Source: Calliopum simillimum | Lineage: Eukaryota; Arthropoda; Insecta; Diptera; Lauxaniidae | DNA length: 64,000 bases | Direction of reading: 5' to 3' | Assembly (NCBI GenBank): GCA_951812925.1 | Contig: OX638370.1 | Coordinates: 25,783,964 to 25,847,963, forward strand | Shown here: positions 57,076 through 64,000 of the stretch, piece by piece | How positions within the stretch are numbered: the stretch's first letter is position 1 | Layout: each line of letters begins with the position of its first letter | Translations under genes and position numbers: made by a program | Notes under the pieces: model-generated | The model's database searches: none | Told to the model about the DNA's origin: nothing | What the model saw: the letters and a program-made list of their open reading frames with translations, nothing else

Positions 57076-57331
57076 AATAAAATGCGGGTACAAGACATAA
57101 CGCATTTTGAAATCAAATGCCTTAAAATTTCAACAAAGACGTCTTCAGATCTCTAGTTGGTGCCACACACAAAAATTTTATATATGAAACTAAACACTCG
57201 CAAAGCATTTAATTAAATGTCAGTCATACGACCTGTATTACAAGAATCAATGACATGTAAAGAATACATTTAATACCCAACATAATAAGATATAACAAAA
57301 ATTATAAAAACAAACAAAACTTGATTGAAGG

Positions 57332-57440
57332 GTGTCTCTTAATTCACGAAAGATTTGAATTTGCCGCCATTTGTGCGGTAAAGTGTTGCCAACGAAAAAA
57401 AGATATCAGTTTGACAATTGACAGTTAAGAGTTGTGAGAC
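57332..57440 (-). repeat. Fragment of the TTTTGACAAAACAACC element
   Basis: GGTGTCTCTTAATTCACGAA, GATTTGAATTTGCCGCCAT and TGCGGTAAAGTGTTGCCAAC match, inverted, the middle of 11194-11410. Confidence 0.6.
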
Positions 57441-58866
57441 ACTCTTTAGAACTAACCTTATAAGACCGATAATAATGAAAAAATGTTTCAAAAGGAAATA
57501 GCAGAAAGACTTAAAACAGTACAGGAAGTTTAAAAAGTTTCCTAATATTTATATTGAACAATTTAGGACAACACAAGTTCTAATATGTAATTTAGACCTA
57601 ATGTTTAGTATTTCTTGGATGTATCACATAAATGTCTTAAAAGAAAAAAATTTAATACGAAAAACTAAATTTTTTTTTTAAATTTAATTGCTGTTGACAA
57701 GTTGAAAATTTTTTGGTTGCACATGAATTTCATATGACTCATGACGCATGTCCCATGAAATTTTTAGTTTTATTAATATTGACGCTATTTTTAATTTGAA
57801 TATACTATTATTTTTGTAAATTAATTAAAACCAAAAATAAAAGAGAAAGTAAAAAAAATTTTATTATTATAAAATATCAAGAAACTGCTAATTAAAAATT
57901 TATTTTTAGAATTAATATTAAAAGTTGCAAAGATTTTGGTGCTAAACGTAACGTCCCGAAAAAAAAAAAAAAAGACTATTCTAAATTTTCAACAGCGCAG
58001 TGCGCCTCGCCAATCTTCCAAAAAGCAACATTCTTGAGAAATTTGAAAAAGTTAACTTTAAAATCAAAAACAACTAGATTCCAGAGTGCAAGGATAACCA
58101 CCTTTATAATAGCCTCAGCCAATATACTTCAAATTTACACTGAAAAAATGCCAACCACCCACCGAACAAGGTGAATGTATGCTTTATAGTGTAAATCTCA
58201 AGTATTTTATTGTTAAGCAGAATATTCATGTGAATGTCATGGTTTTCATTCATTCACAATGGCAACAATAGTGGCGGCGACGACAACTTCACAGTAGGCA
58301 TTGTGTGTAGTAAAAAGCACGGATTATTTGTCGTGCAAATAACCTTGACAATGGCTTTGACCATGATGTAAAACTAAGAGTACGTACTACGTTTTTGGAA
58401 TTCTATTAAAGAAAGGACAAACAAAAATGTAAGCTGAGCAACTGTCCTTGCAATGATGTTTTGTTTCACACAAAACAAGAGGTAAAAGAGGACTATTTCT
58501 AATATACAAATATTTGATTGTAATAAATTTTATTTTTATAGCTCAGTAATTTCAAATCAAAGTGCATGGCGGGTTGCCTTTGTTCATAAGAAATTAGGTT
58601 TAAAATTTACTTACAAAATTATTTATTTGGTCCCATTGTTATTCGTACCTGGAAAGATATAAAAATAAAAGATATTAATATTGATAAATCAGACGAAAAG
58701 AAAAGGCAATTTATTTTCTCATGCAAGCCATTCATTGTTGAGCTTGTCATTGATTTCTGTAACGCAGGACGTATGAGTGACATTAAAATAAGTGATGTTA
58801 TGAAATTAGATTTTATTTAATTTTTTAAACGATGAAACTTGTTATCAAAAAAAAAAAAAAAAACTA
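57441..58866. other. Intergenic DNA, nothing firm
   Basis: AT-rich; 58160-58400 is somewhat more complex (CAATGGCAACAATAGTGGCG) without a frame. Confidence 0.5.
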
Positions 58867-58867
58867 G

Positions 58868-59425
58868 TAAGGGCGTAACCTTTGGCCTGGACAAACATTA
58901 AACACCCTACACTGCACAATTTTGAAAATTTTAGCTTATATGGAAGGTGTCTGAGTGAAATTAGTTGGATTATCTCAAAAACCTCTTTCAGTGCAGTATT
59001 TTGAAGCTTTTGCTTATATGGGAGGTGCCACGCCCAGTTTTTGCTCAGAGCTAGCGCTTACAATTCGTAGCATTTATGTGTATTTTGGTTGCATTGTTGT
59101 GAGAATTACTCCTAAAGTTGCATTTTGAACGAAATCCGTTGACCTATTTCGCTCATTTTTAATCCCAAAAGCTAACTTTGAAGACGGAGGCAGTGTACTA
59201 AATTTCATTAAATTATCTTGCTCAGTTTTTCCAACAAATGTATTTCCTCGCAAACCTAGCAAGCCAGCCAGTCACCCAGCCAGACAGACGGACATGGTTA
59301 TATAGACTCAGGAGGTGCTGCTGATCAAGAATATATATACTTTTCTATATCTGCCACGCCTCCTTCTCTGCATTACAAACGGAAAGACAAAGTGAATATA
59401 CCCTGGGTGTAGGGTATAAAAATAG
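58868..59425 (-). repeat. Mini-me-like repeat, minus orientation
   Basis: GGCGTAACCTTTGGCCTGG at the left to CCAGCCAGACAGACGGACAT, GGTTATATAGACTCAGGAGG and GACAAAGTGAATATACCCTG at the right is the complement of 56632-57005, with about 170 bp more interior. Confidence 0.75.
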
Positions 59426-59429
59426 TGCT

Positions 59430-59805
59430 GGAACAAAAACTTGGCTTGATAAGTGTTGTCCGGACTCTGCTCAAGCGGAAGCAACCATTTGTAAGTGGTT
59501 TGCCGAATTCCGTACAGGCCATATGAGCATCAAAGATGATAAGCGCAGTAGACGTCCAAAAGAGGTTGTTACGCCAGAAAAAATAAAAAAAAGTCCACAA
59601 AATTATTTTGAATGTTAGTAAAGTGTAGTTGATCGCGATAGCTGAGGCTTTAAAGGTATCAGAAGATGATGTGTTTACAATTTTACATGATTAAACTGGA
59701 TGAATTCCGTTTCTTCCCACCCAACCTATTCTACAGATTTGGCTCGCAGCGAATTTTTTCTGAGCCGTGCCTAAAAAAATGCTCACTGGAAAGAGAATTG
59801 TTACT
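59430..59805 (+). pseudogene. Dead mariner transposase (irritans-type), frameshifted and deleted
   Basis: A frame reading KTWLDKCCPDSAQAEATICK, WFAEFRTGHMSIKDDKRS and RRPKEVVTPEKIKK is the N-terminal region of irritans-group mariner transposases. It ends in a stop. A shifted frame then gives IAIAEALKVSEDDVFTILHD, the second helix-turn-helix. After a large deletion, HPTYSTDLARSEFFL replaces the third catalytic motif (normally YSPDLAPSD), here with the terminal Asp changed. No inverted repeats survive; both sides run directly into other repeats. It is unrelated to the 720-bp copies at family level. Confidence 0.85.
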
Positions 59806-59807
59806 TC

Positions 59808-59880
59808 TTTTCAGTGTCGCGTGCAAATGTCTTGACAGTACTTGAATATGAAAGAAGAAAAAACAAATACTGCACAGTTC
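59808..59880 (-). repeat. CACTGAACTGAAG-type unit, inverted copy
   Basis: AGTGTCGCGTGCAAATGTCT, TGACAGTACTTGAATATGAA and AACAAATACTG are the complement of 5905-5970. Confidence 0.65.
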
Positions 59881-60631
59881 AGTGTATAAACTGTAGTTGT
59901 ACAGGGTGGGCCAAAAGTCACCATGGGGTTTAAAAATTCAGTAACTTTTTCGTTTGTATATATATATTTTTTTTATATAAAATAGTTCAAGTGTAGTTCA
60001 TTAACTAGTCCACTACCCTTTTGCATACAAGCAACTGTTCTTTTTTGTATGCCGATGTCCTACGAAATTTCAATTGTCCCCTTCTGCATGACGTTTACAC
60101 CAGTCCGGGCGAGTTGTGGTGTGAAGTAGTGTTTTAACAACTAGTTTTCAACCAGTGGTTTTTTGATTTGAGTTTATATTTTCTTAAAAAAAATTAAATA
60201 AAATTAAATTACATTCATAACAATATTAATAAGAATGAATTAATTAGTTTAATATTTTTCCACAATTTATTTTGACACACAATTCAAGTGACACAAAACA
60301 CAAATTATTTCAAAAGCAAAAACGAAAATTGTGTTTTGTTTTTGTTGCGATTCAAATTTATTTGCCCCTACAAACTACAAACTGATATCAAACTGGCCCC
60401 CACTGCATCTCTTTTTTACTAATTTCGGGATAGAACTAATCGTGAACTAGTATTTTTTGTAGACTGTCTCATATTTTTACAGCAGGGTAGTTTTGTCGCT
60501 CTCTTTTTGTGTCTCTTTTTTATTTAAACTCTCACTCGCGAAAATGTAATAATGCTACTACAGTTCTGGGTAACCAATGCGTTCAAACTTGCAAGTGTAA
60601 CCGTATAATAAATTTTACGGCTGTTTTTCTT
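59881..60631. other. Intergenic DNA; possible repeat start at 59898
   Basis: TACAGGGTGGGCCAAAAGTC resembles the start of insect transposons with ACAGGGTG ends, but no matching second end was found. No gene seen. Confidence 0.4.
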
Positions 60632-60825
60632 CTTGCATTTTATACACTGACCTGAAGTACTTGTTTGCATTAAATACAGTACACTCAAGTATTCGTTAGA
60701 ATGAGGTTTTTTACAATGATAAAATAAGACAGTGACTCCAGTGTCAAAATTGAATCTGTGTACAGTGAAGATGTGAATCTTACATTTTTTTATCAAATAC
60801 TTTAGTCCAGTGTAAAATACGCAAG
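60632..60825 (-). mobile_element. MITE with TIR CTTGCAYATTTTACACTG, copy 2
   Basis: CTTGCATTTTATACACTGAC and the right end AGTGTAAAATACGCAAG; interior is the complement of 5627-5815. It ends 11 bp before the next element. Confidence 0.8.
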
Positions 60826-60836
60826 TAAAGAAAGTA

Positions 60837-61704
60837 GGGGAGAATGGGGAGTTTTGCAACAGAGGGAGTTGTGCAACAAGTCGATGAATGTCAAATGACA
60901 GTAGTTGTCATGTGACCAACTACCGTCAGTTGTTTGTCTCGCTACGATCTAACTTTTTTACAAGCACTCGTCGCGTCAACACATATCCTTCGCGTCGCTC
61001 TTCAATGTGCGTTGAAAAATTTGTCGGAAAGTTTCATTGGCCTCTTGTGTTTGCGGTGTTTTCAGTCACTTATTGAAACTGATCATAATTGTCAATATAC
61101 ACAAAACATTCCTTTGTAAATACCCTTCCAACGCATGGAAGTAATGACACATAAACATTTGATGTATCGATGACGCGGTGGTCATTTTGATTATATAGAA
61201 AGTGAGGAGTTGTGCAACAAAACGCCACATTTGACAGTTTTTATGCGTATATCGCATTATTTATCAATAATTCGTATGTTTCATGCAATTTTATGGATTT
61301 TCTTCACCGAATTTAGTATTTTTCTTGATTTTATTCGTGGTTTTTCGTGATTTTTGTAAGTAGTCATCATGCCAAGTCATAACTATCGAGCGACCAGCAT
61401 ACCAGCGAGTGATATCAATGCCTTAGTGGCTGAAATCAAAGAGTAAATTTAATAAATATGTAATTTTCTTTAATTTAAAGCTATGTTGCACAACTCCCTC
61501 CGTGTTGCACAACTCCCCAAAAACGCGTCTTTTGCTCTAACAAGCATAACTTTTAGATTTTTTTAAATTTCAACCGAACCCTTTAGCCAAAAGTTGTATT
61601 TTGAGGCATACTAGAGATTCTTTACACTAAGATGCTAAAAAAAAAAAATTTCATAGTTTTTTTTCCCTGAAATCAAACCTGTCGCACAACTCCCCACTCT
61701 CCCC
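60837..61704. mobile_element. 868-bp TA-flanked element, ends GGGGAGARTGGGGAGTT
   Basis: TA at 60835-60836 and 61705-61706 flank GGGGAGAATGGGGAGTTTTG and AACTCCCCACTCTCCCC. GAGTTGTGCAACA or its complement recurs about six times near the ends and middle (60852, 60868, 61206, 61485, 61506, 61682). The TA duplication and a pogo-like start codon region suggest a deleted Tc1/mariner-pogo element. Confidence 0.8.
61369..61446 (+). pseudogene. Vestigial transposase start (pogo-like?)
   Basis: ATG opens MPSHNYRATSIPASDINALV and AEIKE before a stop, 25 codons. The MPxxNY opening and helix-like ALVAEIKE recall the start of pogo/Tigger psq-type DNA-binding domains. Everything after is deleted. Very short, so tentative. 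Confidence 0.3.
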
Positions 61705-61706
61705 TA

Positions 61707-64000
61707 CATTATATTTCAAGGTGTCTTGTGCTGGCCCACTAGTTTACATGTTTTGTGAAATACCCTCAATATAAATTTTAACAGTTTAATGAGGTCACTA
61801 TGTTTTCGAACAAGTTTTGTAAATGAAAATATCTAATAAGAAAACAAGCCGAAAAATTTAGAAAAAAATTAAAAGTTCAAAAAAGTGATAACACTTTAAA
61901 AATGTCGAAAAATCGAAGAATATTAAAAAAACAAACAATAATGAGAAAATCAAAAGACCGTTCGAATTGAAATGCATGAGGGCATATCCGAAAATAATCT
62001 CCTCTTATATGACACAGGTTTTAAGAAAAATTTTTTATTTTTTTTTCATGTTCAATAACCAAATGTAGTGGAATGTAGTCCTAGACGTATAAAATGAAAT
62101 TTCCAATAGGTAAACCAAAAAATTTCAACCCAAGAAGGTGTCAAGAGATCCTTTTAACTAAAAAATTTTGGGAAAATCGAGACTTCCGATAATATACGGG
62201 AGAGCACATATTTCAGAAGTAGTAGATATGTTACCAGCCACCTTTCCCAATATTCTGGAGTAAAATTCAGAAAAATCGTATGTGGGTCGAGGCGACAGAA
62301 TGGGTTAAAAAGTCTTAATCGCACATTACGTTCACATAACAGGTCCTAAAATTCTGAAAAAAATTCCAGCAAGTTCCTTGATAAAATATAAATTGATTTT
62401 ATTTATGATGTTTTTTTAATTTAAGCGCCCCCACACCATAGCGACACAAAGGAGATTATTTTCGGATATTCCCATATATTGAGAAAATCAAAAAAACCTT
62501 GAAACAATCGAAAAGTATTAAGAAAGTCAAAACATGTTGGATAAGTCGAAAAATTGGAGGCATCAAAAAACATTAAAAAAAAATGAATGATATTGAGAGA
62601 GAAACATGTAAGAAAGCTGAAAATGTCGAAAATTGTGAAAGAATCGAAAAACATTAAATAACACGAAAAGTTTTCTGATGCCCGAAATACGTTGAAAAGC
62701 CAAAAATAAATAAAATAACCAAAATACTGAAAAAACTGTAAAATAAAGCAATTAATTTATGATAACGAATGTTTATTTACGCATACTTATTATACAAAAC
62801 AAAGTTAATTTAAACTTGGAGGGAGGCAGGAAAAACCTAATAGATTAGAAACAAAAAAGTCATAAAGTCTCAACTAAATCAGATTATAATCTTAAGAGCT
62901 GTTGTTATTACTTTGTAGGTATATATTTTTGTATAATATTGTATAGGTTATTGCCATAGCTACTGATATACTAAATTAGTGCAATTAGTGGTCAGCTGAT
63001 TGCTACTTGACGTGTCGTGTGTGTCGCGAGGCACTAAATTACTTGAATTTAAATCAATAAAACGTGTAATGTAGACGTGAGTTGGTTATCGCAAAATAAA
63101 AGTATAAATTGCAATATATATGTACTTTGTTTATGTTTACTACTTAGGTTGCCTACTTGTGAAGCAAACTTTCCATTCATAACAATTTTTTCCATTATTT
63201 ACGAATTTTTTAAAGTTTGTTTGAGCCCATATGTAGATAGTACCTACCTCTGTAGGTATATTGAAAACAAAAACAAAGTTTGGAAACTAACAAATTTTAA
63301 TCTTTTTATGCCCAGCCACTAGAAGGCAGGAAATTTGTATTTGTTAAAACATTTGTACGCTGTTATCTATGAGGTATGAAACAAAACAATGAACTCATTT
63401 CTACGGCAAATTTTATTTCATTCAATTTTATTTTGATTTTTGTCATCACAATATCGAGCGACATTTTTATTTATATACTTTTTATTTTTACATACTATAT
63501 ATGTATATATCGTCAGAAATCGTCAAAGTCAGGATCAGCAACGTTCGTTGACGTTATCGTTGGTTTCATTTCATTTACGATAATAATGACAGCCAACGCA
63601 CAGCCAAATGAAATGTAATGCCAGTCAGTCAGTCAGTTTTAGAACGAATTATCACGAAGCTCTAAATTAATAAATGGAATTTTTTATTTAAAACATAAAA
63701 AATATTTCAAGTGGAAATTATTAAGACACGAAATATTGATCTCTCACATTCCATTGCATACACATAAATAGAAACAATACAATTTCAAACAATTTTAAAA
63801 TTTAAGCTTCTATGTACTTTTTATAGCATTTTTGCATTTATTTTTGTATACATTCGTTCATAACCTTTGAATTTTAATAACGTACCCGCAGCAGAGTGCT
63901 TTGGAAATGTTTATTGTTTTGCCAGTAAAAATAAATAACACAGGCCGACAAAAAAAAATATTGCTCGTTTTTTAGATTAGACCTTTTATTTCTTATAAGA
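61707..64000. other. Intergenic DNA to window end
   Basis: Mostly AT-rich. 61855-61985 and 62470-62755 are cryptic A-rich tandem repeats. 63500-63640 is more complex (GTCAGGATCAGCAACGTTCG, and three CAGT initiator-like words in CCAGTCAGTCAGTCAGTTTT), which could be a promoter of a gene beyond the window. No frame supported. Confidence 0.45.
62470..62755 (+). repeat. Cryptic tandem repeat of GAAAAACATTAAAAAA type
   Basis: Units such as GAGAAAATCAAAAAAACCTT, GAAACAATCGAAAAGTATTA and GAATCGAAAAACATTAAATA follow at about 20-bp intervals, similar to 23540-23715. Confidence 0.5.

Noticed and set aside
1..64000. Prokaryotic features (operons, Shine-Dalgarno sites, CRISPR arrays) and endogenous viral genes
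   Set aside because: The sequence is a spliced insect locus. The direct repeats are satellites without unique equal-length spacers, and no frame resembles viral gag, pol or capsid proteins.

Overview
The window is eukaryotic nuclear DNA, very AT-rich and mostly non-coding. It is almost certainly from a higher fly (Diptera, Schizophora). The evidence is the insect-style split gene with poly-Gln and Ser/Thr/Asp-rich inserts, fly-type splice sites and initiators, and a dense load of small DNA transposons (mariner, Tc1-like, piggyBac-like, hAT-like and pogo-like relics, plus mini-me-type repeats). I cannot name the species.

One host gene is readable. On the minus strand, seven coding exons between 22307 and 4502 join in perfect phase into a 1152-residue inositol hexakisphosphate kinase (IP6K). 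The joined coding length is 3459 nt. All twelve splice sites at the six coding junctions follow GT/AG, and the lipid/inositol-kinase signatures fall in the right order: the lysine strand in exon 3, PxxxDxKxG in exon 6, SLL at the exon 6/7 junction, and IDFAH near the C terminus in exon 8. A consensus acceptor at 22428 shows that the first coding exon carries 5' UTR and is spliced to an upstream leader. A promoter-like and leader-like stretch at about 42.5-43.2 kb is my candidate first exon, implying a first intron of about 20 kb. A second candidate first exon (13877-13958: initiator, A/T-rich leader, consensus donor) lies inside an intron. It could give an N-terminally shortened product lacking the ATP-binding lysine strand.

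Layout: 1-4501 is the 3' UTR and downstream DNA with small inverted-repeat elements. 4502-22428 is the coding part of IP6K, with introns full of transposon fragments, a 13-bp minisatellite (8.5-9.3 kb) and several foldbacks. 22429-42478 is the probable giant first intron. It holds a hAT-type element with 8-bp target duplication, a higher-order AGATACAAAT-type satellite (33.5-34.6 kb), an element with five internal GTTAAGTCTT motifs, a Tc1-like relic with 217-bp inverted repeats, and tRNA-like cassettes. 43-64 kb is gene-poor upstream DNA. It holds two copies of the same 720-bp deleted mariner, a 982-bp near-perfect palindrome centred on a TTAA-flanked element, inverted mini-me-like repeats around another dead mariner, and an 868-bp TA-flanked element with a pogo-like start. 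I found no rRNA, CRISPR, viral gene or second convincing host gene.

Splice sites, phases, repeats and target duplications were read by eye. Family names rest on recognised motifs, and promoters and leader exons are inference.
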